From Ophiosphaerella korrae (lineage: Eukaryota > Ascomycota > Dothideomycetes > Pleosporales > Phaeosphaeriaceae): 64,000 bases of DNA. Of the stretch, positions 22,054-33,002 are shown in pieces; positions within the stretch are counted from its first letter, which is position 1; each line of letters opens with the position of its first letter. Location: assembly GCA_028456385.1 (NCBI GenBank), contig JALNQF010000008.1, positions 496,001 to 560,000 on the forward strand, in the 5' to 3' direction. A model generated the notes under the pieces. The model worked only from the letters and a program-made list of their open reading frames with translations. It made no database searches and was not told the origin of the DNA. A program made the translations under genes and the position numbers.

Positions 22054-22545
22054 CTACGCGCTTCGATCATAGCTGCTCATTTCGCTATCGGATCCATCGC
22101 TCTTAGCAACGTAGTTTATTTCACTTGTCGTCACACCGTCCGGGCCTGTACTCCATGTCTCAGCGATAACGACGACTCTTGTCTTGCCCTTTTGGAGGAA
22201 TTTGTTCTCGTCTTCGGCGAGAATAGCAGCAGTCTCTTTTTCGTATATCTTGTTGTAAAACTTGCGAAAGGCCTTTTCAGACGCAAAAGTCATTTGGGCA
22301 ATGCAGTCGCAGTCGAGACCATTGACATCTCCTCGAAGTAGCAGGGGAGGGTGATCAGGATTGGCCGGCCCGCCGAAGCCTTTCCGGCTGACGCGTGCGA
22401 AGTATCGACGTTGAAATGAAATAGGCCAAACATCGGAACAAAGTGAATGGATAAGGGGGAGATGCTTGTGTTCATAGTGGTCTTGGAACTCCTCGAGAGT
22501 GAGGTTGTAGTCTCGAGTAACGAATAAGATGATAGTGTAAGTCAT
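22054..22545 (-). CDS. EthD-domain protein (dimeric alpha/beta-barrel fold)
   Basis: Single exon, 163 residues from the ATG at 22545, which gives the canonical EthD beginning MTYTIILFVTRDYNLTLEEF followed by DHYEHKHLPLI. Later blocks include CDCIAQMTFASEKAFRKFYN and EDENKFLQKGKTRVVVIAE. EthD proteins are small ferredoxin-like-fold proteins; in fungi relatives act as cyclases, decarboxylases or accessory proteins in polyketide and xenobiotic metabolism. The frame is also open to an upstream ATG at 22662, which would add 39 residues rich in Ala, Ser and Lys with a hydrophobic end (LVFLPKLSFSLA), a possible targeting peptide. I chose the shorter start because it matches the family. No biosynthetic neighbours are present, so a cluster role is not supported. 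Confidence 0.85.
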   Translation of the reverse strand: MTYTIILFVTRDYNLTLEEFQDHYEHKHLPLIHSLCSDVWPISFQRRYFARVSRKGFGGPANPDHPPLLLRGDVNGLDCDCIAQMTFASEKAFRKFYNKIYEKETAAILAEDENKFLQKGKTRVVVIAETWSTGPDGVTTSEINYVAKSDGSDSEMSSYDRSA

Positions 22546-23144
22546 GGCAAGGGAGAAAGAGAGTTTGGGGAGGAAAACGAGGACGGGAGAAGAGGAAGGT
22601 TTGACAGCTGCAGCAATAGTATTTCCAGAAGCGGCGTGGAGAGGTTTGGCTTTTAAGGCCATGGCCAGCCATCAACTGGACCGATTTGGGGTAGAGGAGC
22701 TCGAGCTGGAGCAATTTTAGGTGTGTCATGCACTAGGGTCGCCACAGTTGCTCCGGGGGTAGCAAAGTGTAAAGTCGCGGCTGACGCAGTGCCCACCATA
22801 GGCACATGGGCGTCAGGGTGTGCTTGTGATGGCCATTGAAACAGGCGGCAGAGGTGGCTTCCCCTGCCGGGCCCAGCTGGCTGTTCCGCCATGCAGCTAC
22901 CGACAACAAGAGGATGCAGGCGGCGGAGAGAGACGCGCGCCATAGGCGGAGGTATCCCTGACAGCTATCCTTATCGATAACGAACAACGGCTGCCAAGCC
23001 ACCCTCGCACAACTGAGTGCCAAATTTCAGAAAGTGCGACAAGGCGGGGGGCCACTCCACCACACAACCCCCCTCCCCCCACCACTCACACCACTGCACG
23101 CTGCTCATACCCCGCCAACCCATGACCCCGTGCCAGCAGCGACG
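22546..23144. other. Upstream region of divergent EthD and eIF3L genes
   Basis: 599 bp. The part nearest eIF3L (23041-23110) is a C-rich, CCCCCTCC-type pyrimidine tract consistent with a translation-factor gene leader. The EthD frame remains open to 22662. Confidence 0.45.
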
Positions 23145-24672
23145 ATGAGCCGTGTTGCACCACAGTACCAGAACGGCGATGCAGCCAGGCGCGTCCCAGA
23201 CAACGAGTCAGACCTGGAGGAGGAGGCGCTGGCCAACGACTACAGGGAACAGGTCCAATATGATGGCATGGATGATTTGGACCGCATGCCGTCCATGACG
23301 GCCAACCACGACATCCATGCGCAACTGCAGGCTGCCGCAACCCCACTCGAATTCCAGGCCACGCTGGAAACAAAGTTTGCAAGCTATGACAACTACTGCA
23401 ACCTCTTCCACTACATCCTCAACTCAGAAGGGCCAGTAGACCTCGAGGTGCCTAATGTAAGGCACTCTGCTGCGCCAGGCTTGGTCCAGGGCTAACGCTG
23501 GCTAGTACTATTGGGCATGGGACGTCATCGACGAGTTCATCTACCAGTTCAACAGCTTCTGCAGCTACCGCCAAAAGGTCGCCCTCAAGAACGACAACGA
23601 GGAGGAGATACAGCTTCTGCGCGAGAACCCAAACACATGGGGCTGCTACAGCGTCCTCAATGTTCTGTACTCGCTTATCCAGCGCTCACAGATCAGCGAG
23701 CAGCTGGCCGCCATGAAGCGCGGCGAGGACTCGAGCCTGTATGCCGGCGAGTACGGCAACCGGCCGCTGTACAAGATGCTGGGATACTTCTCCATCATCG
23801 GTCTGCTCCGCGTGCACTGCCTACTAGGAGACTTCAGCCTAGCACTCAAGACGCTTGACGATATTGAGCTCAACAAGAAAGCTATGTTCGCCCGTGTCAT
23901 GGCTGCACACTTTACCACATACTACTATGTGGGTTTTTCTTACATGATGATGCGCCGCTATGCAGATGCCATCCGCATGTTCAGCCACATCCTTGTCTAT
24001 GTCTCAAGGACCAAGAACTTCCAAAAGAACGCACAATACGACTCCATTACCAAGAAGAACGATCAAATGTACGCTCTCATCGCCATCTGCGTGGCTTTCC
24101 ATCCTACAAGACTTGACGACACCATCCACACTGCTCTGCGAGAGAAGTATGGCGAGCAGTTCAACAGGTTGCAGCGTGGGGGTCCTGATGCTCTCCCACT
24201 ATTCGAGGAACTTTTCAGGACCGCTTGCCCCAAGTTCATTAGCCCCACCCCCCCTGACTTTGACAACCCGGAAGTCAACATCGACCCTGTGGAGCACCAC
24301 CTGCGCATCTTCATGGATGAGGTCAAGACAAACATGATGTCCCCTACAGTGAAGAGCTATCTTAAGCTGTACACGACCATGGATCTGAAGAAGCTAGCTG
24401 GGTTCCTGGAGGTGGAGCCCGAGAAGCTCAGATGCTGGCTGCTGGTTAATAAACAGAGGAACCGACAAATCAGGTGGAGCGAGGGTGGGCTGCTGGAAGG
24501 GGATGTTATTCATAGCAGCGACTTGGATTACGCCATGGAAGGAGTAAGTTTGATGACGTGTTCATGTTATACAGCAGCTGACACTAAGTAGGATCTCATT
24601 CACGTTTCCGAAGCGAAGGTTGGCAGGAGACTTGTGGACTGGTACCTTCGCAACTTGGCGAGGACGTACTAG
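23145..24672 (+). CDS. Eukaryotic translation initiation factor 3 subunit L
   Basis: Three exons: 23145-23456, 23506-24543 and 24592-24672, for 476 residues. eIF3L is a PCI-domain subunit of the eIF3 complex, which in the cytoplasm helps load the 43S complex on mRNA; it is present in filamentous fungi and lost in budding yeast. Diagnostic blocks are YNLFHYILNSEG-like DNYCNLFHYILNSEG, YYWAWDVIDEFIYQFNSF, LYKMLGYFSIIGLLRVHCLLGDF and TYYYVGFSYMMMRRYADAI. The PCI region ends with LAGFLEVEPEKLRCWLLVNK, and the last exon supplies DLIHVSEAKVGRRLVDWYLR. The ATG at 23145 is preferred over upstream frame. Family assignment is firm. Confidence 0.95.
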
Positions 24673-25336
24673 AGCAAGGTGTAGGTCGGTAGGGCATGTG
24701 GGGCTACCCCTGTATGAAAACCAAAAGTGGCCAACGGACCTCAGAGCATTACGGCTTGGAGTTAAACCGGAAAACCGTAGCATTATTCAGCGCATTATTC
24801 GGCAAGGTCCGAAGGAAATAAAATAGGCTCATAGGCGTTAAAGCGACGCTCGGGCTGGGATGGTGGCGCGACGGCGGCAAAGTAGTCACGCCTCCCACCA
24901 GCGGCCAGGGTAGGTGCTGGTAGCGCGAGAGAAAGGCGGCATGAACGATTAGAAACCCAGCAATTGAGGAAAGTTTGCACCATACAAGCCACCTGAAAAA
25001 TGTTTGCAGGTGGGATGTGGGGTGTAGCATGGCGGGCGGCTGTGATATGCAGCGAGCATGAGCATTGCGGTTAATCTTGGACGAGATGGGTTTTTCTCGT
25101 CGACCAAGGCATAGCGGGCACAGTAAGAGGGGCCAATGGCGGCAGCTCTCCGCTGCCGGCATGCAGCATGTGCTTCCTGTTCCTGTTAGGTACCAGGCTG
25201 ACCGTGCTTGCCCAGCATCACGCGGGCCAGGCTGATACGAGAGCACGGAAGGCATTGTGGGCTACTGCAAGCCCGAAGCTTACTCTGACCCCTCCACCTC
25301 CCATCATCGACATTCGCGGGACCACATTCGAGAAGC
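24673..25336. other. Intergenic: eIF3L 3' flank and promoter of the coiled-coil gene
   Basis: 664 bp; frames open by chance on both strands because of GC content. No supported gene. Confidence 0.4.
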
Positions 25337-26209
25337 ATGGCTCCCGACCTCAACTCGGTGCCCGCATCCCCCCGCCCCAGCGTCAGTGCCAATGCCAGTG
25401 TGAATGTGAATGTGACGGCGACGCCAGCTTCACGTCGCGCCTCGCAGATCTACCCCATGTCTCCGCCACCGCTCCCGCTAGCCTCACCCGGCGGCATCAC
25501 GCCCGCAGCCACGCAGTCCGCGACCTTGCACGGCCATGGCCATGGCTTCCCGCCTCTCAGCCCGGGCGTGAGTGGTTACATATCGAGCGCCGACTCGACG
25601 GGCGTGCCCATGCGACATCCGCGCCCCATGACGCCAGCCGAGATGCATTTGGAGCTGGAGAAGGAGCAAGAGGCTGTCGTCAACCGCCTGACCCGTGAAC
25701 TCTCGGCCTTGCGTGCGCACTCTGCATCCGTGGCCTCTACAACTTCCATAGCCTCCAGCGCGGCTTCAGGCGCCCTTCTCGACCCTTCCGACCCAGCCCA
25801 CGCCACCTCGCTGGCTAGCTCCATGCACCCCACGCCCTCTCGTCGTCACCGCAGTTCCTCCAGTGCCTCTCGCAGCGGCCTGCCGCCTGCCAGCTACCCG
25901 CACAGATACTCCGTGTCCTCACAACCCGCCACTGGCGATGCCTCTCACCGAGATCACCGCAGCTCCAGCGTAGTCAGCACCCCGCGCTACGAGGAGGTCG
26001 CCCAGCAGAAAGCTGAGCTCGACCACGTCAAGCGTGAGAACGAGATGCTGAAGCAGAGGATCAGAGATTTGGAGCGCATGATCAGGACTGGTGATGCTGA
26101 TGCACAGAGGGGAAGGCAGGGAGCCCCAAGTTCTGCCACGGGTGTGACGGGAGCTGCTGCTAGCACCTCCACTGGCACCACCGCCGCGGAACCAGGTCGC
26201 ACGTCGTGA
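25337..26209 (+). CDS. Unknown Ser/Pro/Ala-rich coiled-coil protein
   Basis: Single exon, 290 residues, family not recognised. The N-terminal 95 residues are Pro/Ser/Ala-rich and include an alternating Asn/Val run (SVNVNVT) and HGHGHG. A helical segment at about 97-125 (MTPAEMHLELEKEQEAVVNR then LTRELSALRA) and a second at about 218-250 (VAQQKAELDHVKRENEMLKQ then RIRDLERMIR) have heptad spacing of a coiled coil. Between them lies a Ser/His/Arg-rich linker; the C-terminus is Ala/Thr/Gly-rich. This arrangement suggests a scaffold or regulatory partner. Strong C-bias in third codon positions fits an expressed gene. Confidence 0.75.
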   Translation: MAPDLNSVPASPRPSVSANASVNVNVTATPASRRASQIYPMSPPPLPLASPGGITPAATQSATLHGHGHGFPPLSPGVSGYISSADSTGVPMRHPRPMTPAEMHLELEKEQEAVVNRLTRELSALRAHSASVASTTSIASSAASGALLDPSDPAHATSLASSMHPTPSRRHRSSSSASRSGLPPASYPHRYSVSSQPATGDASHRDHRSSSVVSTPRYEEVAQQKAELDHVKRENEMLKQRIRDLERMIRTGDADAQRGRQGAPSSATGVTGAAASTSTGTTAAEPGRTS

Positions 26210-27462
26210 GGCGGGGAAAGTCAGCTGGCTGTGAATATCACATTGACACACCATCCATCCGAGCACGTAAAGTACACAGACTGGGCGTTATATGACTACA
26301 GAAGGGCTAAGTTCGTTCCAAGCGATAAACCTAGGGAAGGGGCAAAGGCGTCATGGCGCTACATTCTAACGAGGCATGACAAACAACTTCATGATCAACC
26401 AACGACATGCGATAGCTCTCGCCTATTGCTTGGCTACATACTCGTATCTTAAAATGCTTTTACCTCCTGTTGTTTTCTTTTCCTAGCCTTATCAGATACA
26501 CTGTTTTTTCTAGCGTGCAGCTGGCACTGTCCATCATTGATGTACCCGTGGCGTCCAGTCGATCACATAGGCATGCAGACCTAGGGTAACCACGCTAACC
26601 ATATTGAGAAATGCTATTCTGCTCTATTTACACATGAGGTAGGAAAGGGAGACTAAGAGCCTCGGGCGTACGTCATGAAGAAGATGTGTGGATGGTCAGG
26701 GAGGACAACATATGGACAAGAAATGAAGTCTGGGCGATAAATGTATAAGGTGAATTGCTCGAGCAAAGACACTGTGACGATGCTGAATCAATCTCATCTC
26801 AGTTTTTTACATTCCTGTCGCCCTGTTCTCTCCCCGTTGGTCAACATGGGAAACATAGTGACGCGTTTGACGCAGCATAAAGCTCGACATGTACATTATG
26901 AGCTGTCCATGCCAGATACTGTCGGACAAACTTGTGCGTTCTTGGTTTTCTCTCATTTCGTTCACCTTCTTTTCTTCTACATATCATTTATACTATTGTC
27001 TACAGCACCTACTCTTCCACCTCACTTACCACTCTCGTCTCCCAGCCCGCCTATCCCCGAGGAGATCATTGCGGCTACGGAAAGCGAAATGGTGTCCGAA
27101 AATCTTCTGTGTGCAGATTTACCAGCTCATGTGGTGCGAGGGCGGGCATATCGGTCTAAAATAGGGACCAAAAATATACTGTAGTGTTGCTGGGTCAACA
27201 GACGAGACGTGCGAGTAGGAGAGATTATGGAGACAAGGAGAGGCTAGTATGAGGGGGTGTGGATGTATTTTACCGCAAGTGTGGTCGCGTTGGATCAGCT
27301 TTGCATGAATGTCTCACAAGCAATCATCATGCCTACTCCAACAAAAGAGAAATATTTTGTACGTTTACAGTATCTATATATGTCACCATTGTAATATCAA
27401 ACTAGAAATCACTGCCTCACCTTATGCACCACAATGTACAACCATGTCACCCACATCTCGAC
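26210..27462. other. Intergenic between convergent genes
   Basis: 1.25 kb of 3' flanks. Frames at 26741-27184 begin at AUG or near-cognate codons but show no coding composition and no family. Nothing else recognised. Confidence 0.4.
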
Positions 27463-29160
27463 TCACCCAACCCTCCGCTGCGGCGCCACCCTCCTATTCT
27501 CACTGAGCCTCTTCGACTTCAATGCATCACGTCTCCGCTTTTTCCACGACCGATTCAAATCTCCACGATTCTCCCAAAACCACTTCCTGAACTCGCTTTC
27601 GGGCTTTCCCTCCGTGTCCACGCCATCCTCTGCATCTTCGACTTCCTCCGCAACACCAGGTAGGTGTTTGCTAGCATTTGCTTTTGTGTTTTTGGAGAGT
27701 TGTTGCTCGGCTTCTGCATCGTGCATCTCATCGTTGTCATCAGCCTCTTGGCTGTTTTTGCGCCAGTCAAAGGAGAAGCGGCGGCCGATGGCGGCCGTGT
27801 CGGGGGTTGGTGCTGCGCTTCGGAGGCCACGCCATTCAAGATCGCGCTCGGTGAAGGGTGTTATTGGAACGTTGTCGATGGCTTCGCCTTTGGCATCTAT
27901 GTCCATGGTTTCATCGTTATTTTCGAAGAAACTGAACGAGGTGTTGATGGGGGTCAGTTTCTTCGGCGTTGAGATGGACAGGGCACTGGGGGAAGGCTTT
28001 GATCGTTTGAAGAGCGCTTCTAGCGGATGGACTTCCTTCGTTGCTGGCTCTGTGGTCTGAACCTCTATGGTGCTCTTTGTGCCGTTGGTGACCGGAGCTG
28101 GCGTGCAAGGTGCAGACTCGGGGTCTGATTCTTCTGGTTCTGAATCTGATGAGATATCCTCGGAGGACGATGATACGACGGAGGAATCATCGTTTGCTTC
28201 TGAGCCAGACGACGATGACGGGGTCGTGGCTTTCGTTTTCTTGTCTTTCCCAGATGCTTCCGAAGCTACTGATGATTTCTTTGATTTCGTTTCTGAAGGC
28301 TTATCCACTAATTCCAATGCCCGCCTATTTCTTGCTTTGCCAGTCTCAGGCTCTACCACGTTTCCGTCCTCGTCTACCCAACCTTGACCGTTCACATATT
28401 CGACTGCAGGCTTTTTCTCAGCCGCGACCTTTTTCTCTTTCAGGAAGCTTGGGGTTTTCGTGTTCTTCTCAAATTCGTGCACGATGACTTCGCGCGACTT
28501 CGACTTTTTCTCCTTTTCCTTTTTATCATTCTTCCTTTCTTTCCGTGCGACCTCGGTGGCAGCAACGGGTGTCAACTTTGCCTTGAACAGCATCTCAGGT
28601 TCCTTTGTATACTTGGACTTCTTTTGCTCATGCTTCTGATCTTTGCCCTTGTCTTTCTTCTCCTTACGATCTTTTTTGCCTTTTACTGGTGGCTCGGTCC
28701 AGCCACGCTTCACCTTTCTCTCGTTTTCCAGCTCTGCGCCCTCTATCACACCCTTCTCTTTCTTCCGCTTCTCCTTCTTCACACGCTTCGAGGGTCGCTC
28801 GGCCTCTTCTTTATCCTTGGCCGCGTCGGCTTCTTCGCGAGCCTTGCGTTTCTCGAGCTTCGCCATCTCTATGCGCACTTTTGACCCTCGCAACGTTGTT
28901 CCGTTTAGCTTCTTCTTGAGCTTTTGCGCTTCTGCCTCGGGTAGTTCGACGTAGCCGTAGCCTTTCTCGGGAAACGTTTCCACGGTATGGTAAGATATAT
29001 TTTTGGCTAGCGCAAGGACTGATGGAACAAGATAGATCTTGAGCAGCTCGGGTTTAAGTGGCGTGATGTGGAGGCGCACGCTCTTGAGCTCTTCCTCTTG
29101 GCGAGCTTGGTGATGCGCTGACTGCGCGTCGGTCGAGTTAGCTGCTTGTGTTACGCGCAT
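27463..29160 (-). CDS. Lys/Glu-rich nucleolar protein with N-terminal RRM (NOL8-like)
   Basis: Single exon, 565 residues. Residues about 25-105 form an RRM: SVRLHITPLKPELLKIYLVP, then KGYGYVELPEAEAQKLKKKL and TLRGSKVRIEMAK. A very long Lys/Glu/Arg-rich region with several basic nuclear signals (KRVKKEKRKKEK) and an acidic Ser block (about 305-355) follows. The C-terminus contains the ordered motif LEWRGLRSAAPTPDTAA and finishes with ESEFRKWFWENRGDLNRSWK. This layout is that of fungal relatives of human NOL8, often annotated SRP40-like, implicated in large-subunit ribosome biogenesis. The family call is by layout and the two end motifs; the precise role is inferred. Confidence 0.8.
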   Translation of the reverse strand: MRVTQAANSTDAQSAHHQARQEEELKSVRLHITPLKPELLKIYLVPSVLALAKNISYHTVETFPEKGYGYVELPEAEAQKLKKKLNGTTLRGSKVRIEMAKLEKRKAREEADAAKDKEEAERPSKRVKKEKRKKEKGVIEGAELENERKVKRGWTEPPVKGKKDRKEKKDKGKDQKHEQKKSKYTKEPEMLFKAKLTPVAATEVARKERKNDKKEKEKKSKSREVIVHEFEKNTKTPSFLKEKKVAAEKKPAVEYVNGQGWVDEDGNVVEPETGKARNRRALELVDKPSETKSKKSSVASEASGKDKKTKATTPSSSSGSEANDDSSVVSSSSEDISSDSEPEESDPESAPCTPAPVTNGTKSTIEVQTTEPATKEVHPLEALFKRSKPSPSALSISTPKKLTPINTSFSFFENNDETMDIDAKGEAIDNVPITPFTERDLEWRGLRSAAPTPDTAAIGRRFSFDWRKNSQEADDNDEMHDAEAEQQLSKNTKANASKHLPGVAEEVEDAEDGVDTEGKPESEFRKWFWENRGDLNRSWKKRRRDALKSKRLSENRRVAPQRRVG

Positions 29161-29450
29161 TGAGTAGTAGTGGCTGGTCGTGCGACGATGCGAACAGCTG
29201 ATGTCATGCGGATACGTTCACCATTGAACTGTGAATTATAAACCGAGCTTGCCCGACGCCCGCAAGCGTGGTTTGTCGTGTGTCAATGATGGACGGATGG
29301 AAGTGGAGAGGGGAAGGAAAATGCTTAGCGCCGACTGGTCAGAGAGCAAGCAGCTGGCCTGAGCTTCGTATCACTTGCCGGTTTGCGACTGTCCGTCCAA
29401 CCTCGTGTCCAGCATTGAACGACCTCATTACCTTCACTACCTGTGCCAAG

Positions 29451-29924
29451 ATGCGAAGACTACCTTCCTACCTGCTTCTGCTCATAACTTTTTTCGGTTT
29501 CCTCTCCCTCTCGCTTGGCGCATGTAAGTTTTCCGAGACGATCCTTGCCCTCATCTAATACCGTATAGCACCTACATCCTACTGCAAATGCACTTGTTTC
29601 GGCAACAGCTCCATCGTCGCCCTCGATGCACCATCACCCAACAAGAAACCCTCCACTCCCGACCTCCGCCTTCGCGCTTCTAAGAAAAGCTGTAGTGATT
29701 GCAACCGCCAGTTTTGCCTGAGCTATCCCTTCTGCAAAGGCGAGAAAGCAGACAACGTTTTGACGGCCTGCTTCCAAAGAGACTCGGCCAAGGATCAAGT
29801 GGTTGTATACATCTTCATTGGGGCGACTTTCGGACTGCTGGGCTGGGCAGGCATGAGGCCATGGCTAGAGAGGATGCGAGAGAAAAAGAATTATATACCT
29901 GTGTCCGGGCAGGGAGATGGATGA
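29451..29924 (+). CDS. Small Cys-rich single-pass membrane protein with signal peptide
   Basis: Two exons: 29451-29523 and 29569-29924, 142 residues. The N-terminus (MRRLPSYLLLLITFFGFLSL, ending SLGA) is a clear signal peptide. The luminal part has a paired Cys pattern: SYCKCTCFGNSSIV, then KKSCSDCNRQFCLSYPFCKG and TACFQRDS. A transmembrane helix (about 107-125, VVVYIFIGATFGLLGWAGM) and a short basic tail follow. I recognise this as a conserved ascomycete membrane protein but not a named function. The cysteine pattern implies disulfides in the secretory lumen. It converges with the COX14-domain gene. Confidence 0.82.
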
Positions 29925-30062
29925 ACGGTCGGCTTAAGCCGCAATATAACGTGTATATGTTGTCGCATCTTCTAGTGCTTACATGTAGTAAAACAGCAAT
30001 GTACAAGCCGAGTGAGGTATAGTATGCGGTATCCTGTGAGCTCCACGAACCAAACGCTGTCT

Positions 30063-30928
30063 CTACTCTTTCTTGGATCCGCCCATTATCCACCCCAGCC
30101 AACCCTTGCCTGTTTGTTCAACCTTCTGTGTGGCTTTCTCCGCAGCGTTGTCCAACGGGCCTCCTAGTGGTGTTGATGGCGCTGTAGACGTGGATGTTGG
30201 TGTAAAGTTCTTTCGTACATCTTGTACGGCATCCACAATACCGATTCCTTGTCCGCCAGTCAGTTCTTGCTTCTTTATATCCTCCAATGCCAATCTTCTC
30301 TGCTCCGCAATCTCTTTATCTTCTTTCCAGTCACCATGCATCCACCACAGCAACCGTGAGGGGGCTTTTCTCTCGGCCTTCTTCTTGTCCATGGCCTCTT
30401 GTTCTTCCGCAATACCAGTAACAAGCGCCATCTGCGCGGGTGTTGCTGTTCCCTCTGATACCGCAGTCCTTGCAGTTTCAAGTATGCGGGCTTGTGTTCG
30501 TTCCTCTTCAGCAAAGTATATGGCACGTTTTCGTCGGTTATAAACAATCATGTCACCTATTGAGAAGACGGCGAGGACGCCAATGCAGCCTGTTCATGTC
30601 ATCAGTTTTTTTTTCTTGACCATGTTAAGCTGATTGAGAGCTCTTGGGTCAATCCCATACCGGTTGCAAAAATCAGGCCATATACCGTAAATCTATGCGC
30701 CGCATCGGCAGCCATTCGTCCATACAAGTACATGTAATCCCACCGAGTGACCTGCGCCATTTTTGCCCGATTTGCCGCCTCTCGTAATCGTTTCACCTTC
30801 TGCTGTGGTGTCTCATTTTTGGGTGCTGGGTCGGCGAATTGGAGAGTGGTGGCTCGCCCACCAGGGCGTGTGTGTGCCCACACTCCCGTCGCTGTGAAGC
30901 GCGTTGAGTCCTTTGGCGATTTGGACAT
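30063..30928 (-). CDS. COX14-domain cytochrome oxidase assembly protein
   Basis: Two exons: 30661-30928 and 30063-30589, 264 residues. The block ETPQQKVKRLREAANRAKMA, then DAAHRFTVYGLIFATG joined across the intron to CIGVLAVFSIGDMIVYNRRK, is the signature of the fungal 'cytochrome oxidase c assembly' (COX14) domain, with one inner-membrane helix. The remainder is a Gln/Glu/Lys-rich matrix or intermembrane extension ending in GWLGWIMGGSKKE, with a second short hydrophobic patch. By family it should act in the mitochondrial inner membrane in assembly or translational feedback of complex IV. Length is greater than yeast Cox14, as is usual for filamentous fungi. Confidence 0.82.
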
Positions 30929-31392
30929 CTTATGCAGTGGGAGCTACAACTATAAAGTACGGAGGGGTATGTGGTAGATGGGGGCAGGTGCGGAGGTCAG
31001 AGTCGAATGATTGGCAAAAGTTGAGATAGACCGGGATCATGATGCGGTTATTTCCGCACATATCGGCATAACGTTTGTTCCGAGCGATATGTATCCGACA
31101 ACTGCAAGTGTACTCATCCCTCACTCTTCATCATATTGTGGGTAGCCAAATCACATTCTCCTAAACCGAGTTTTTTCTATCTAATGTTCCTACGATACTA
31201 GGATGAGATTAGTTCTGTCACAACCAGGGAATGAAGCGTTCGTCATCCATTCACCGTGAACAGTGAGCCAAGTCGGTACGCGCAATGTTCAGCGTATTTC
31301 ACGAAGCCTATACATACTTGACCGGAACATCCTGTTTCAACCAAGCCAAGTGATTGTTACCTTCCACCTCAACATTTGACATTCTGCCAACC
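30929..31392. promoter_or_regulatory. Shared upstream region of COX14-domain and DUF2458 genes
   Basis: 464 bp between two divergent start codons. No repeats or RNA genes seen; core elements cannot be fixed by eye. Confidence 0.4.
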
Positions 31393-32382
31393 ATGGCGCA
31401 CAACATTGAGCAAAATTACGATCTTGAAGAGATTTTGGCGACATTAGCCAGTTTGCAGAAGCCAGATGACGCTGCAGCACAAAACCACAACCATGCAAAC
31501 CAACCAATTCAACCCTATCAAGATTACCAGAGTGGAGGCCAGATATACCCATCTAAACAGACCTTTCCACATCACCAGTCAGCGGACCCATGTCTAATCA
31601 ATCGCCCTGCTCCACAGAACCTCTCAAAGCCTTCTAAGCCGCAAGAAAGAGGCAGCACGCCACTCATCGACCCGGCCACCATCACGGATTGGAAGCAGGG
31701 ACTACGCTGCGTGAGCAAGATCGCTGCTCAAAACCCGGACTTCGCTGTTTCGATTCAAAAGGTAACCTGAAAGGAAGATTGCACAATGCCCTAATTCTGA
31801 CTTACATGCTAGTTGATGAAGGACCAAGAAGATAATGTTAAGCAGTGGTAAGCCAGATTAGTTGTGAGAAGTACATGCGCTAATTACATAAGGGATGTTG
31901 GCCGCACTCGGCTCATCGACGATCAAAAACTCAAGCGAGAGAATGAGCAGATACATCGAGCCGCTTTGTGAGTTGCGTGTGTTTATATTACTAAAACGTA
32001 CTGATTAGTGTAGGTCTCTACCTGGTCTTTTAGAAGGCATACCTTTGCTTTGTGTACGTGAGTTAACCTTCTTTATCTCTACACACTAATATTGTCTTAG
32101 ACGCCAGAACGTGAACAAGCAGAGTTAAGCCAGTATGATGCCAAAGTCTACCGAGCCTGTAAAGCTATGACAGAGTCACAAACGTCGTCATTGAAAGTAC
32201 TAGGTGTCCCATTTTTTGGGACAAAGCCTTATTTGATCCTGCACGAAAGTGAGGATCTGCCTTCGATTGCTAGTACTGAGCATCAAGTTGGCAGCGCCAG
32301 TGGCCAGGTCATCAAAAAGTCACAGCATCTAGAGCTTCAACGCAAGATGTTGAACCATTTGCTTGAGATGTATGGTGATTAA
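31393..32382 (+). CDS. DUF2458-family protein
   Basis: Five exons: 31393-31761, 31813-31847, 31893-31967, 32014-32053 and 32101-32382, 266 residues. Exons 2-4 are only 35, 75 and 40 nt. The N-terminus is a Gln/Pro/His-rich linker starting MAHNIEQNYDLEEILATLAS. The DUF2458 core comprises IDPATITDWKQGLRCVSKIA, the block DQEDNVKQWWDVGRTRLIDDQK, LPGLLEGIPLLCTPE and ELSQYDAKVYRACKAMTES, and then VLGVPFFGTKP. The C-terminus is a helix, QHLELQRKMLNHLLEMY. The family is fungus-restricted and uncharacterised; no function should be assigned. Every junction preserves frame and joins conserved-looking sequence. Confidence 0.85.
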
Positions 32383-33002
32383 ATACATCAATGGCATGGT
32401 TTTCTATCCAAATGCTTCTCTTAATTGACGACAGATTTGCGCTTAAAGGAAACGTACACTATTATTGTATAAAATAAAACTTTCGTAAGATAATTTGGTC
32501 CCACTGCAGTGCCAGAAAGTAGATTAGATTTCCACCACATCACTGCGCATATGTAGCTGTTCCTCTCCTGCTTCTCGTCTCCTGTTCATAACTTGTAACA
32601 AGGTCAGTCCAACTTCTCAGAGGCAAGGTCTTCAAACCATGTCGCCCCTCAAACGAGTGTTATTGATCTTGTTTCGTTTGAATATCCACCCGCATCGCAA
32701 ACGCACGGCCAGCTGTGGAACATACGCACGCACGCAACCGGATCACCAACCCACCATTCGTGCTCCACAGACAGTATCCTCATTTCTATTGGCCCGTTTG
32801 CTGCATGTGAAGGCGTGAAGGAGATTACACCAATGCCAAGGCTACTGCCATACTATTGTGTGCTTCCATTGCGCCTTCCACACACACCCTTCCAACCTGA
32901 CACCCAGCTTAAGCCTTGTAGCCGATTTCGCCCAGCTGATATCACTTGCTCAATTTCGATTCAGTTCTCCTCAAGGCTTTCATCGAGACCCAGGCTGAAA
33001 CC
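32383..33002. other. Intergenic: DUF2458 3' flank and promoter of the wall-protein gene
   Basis: 620 bp with a pyrimidine-rich leader before 33003. No gene recognised. Confidence 0.4.

Noticed and set aside
3687..22545. Secondary-metabolite cluster hypothesis (MFS, OPT, EthD)
   Set aside because: No backbone synthase, tailoring P450 or cluster regulator lies nearby, and the genes between are housekeeping.
26741..27184. Plus-strand frames between convergent genes
   Set aside because: Leu/Ser/Phe-rich translation with no family and three competing frames of equal quality; best explained as 3' flank.
27434..28954. Long plus-strand frames opposite the NOL8-like gene
   Set aside because: They are the mirror of a Lys/Glu-rich coding sequence (Phe/Leu/Ser-rich antisense) and have no independent support.
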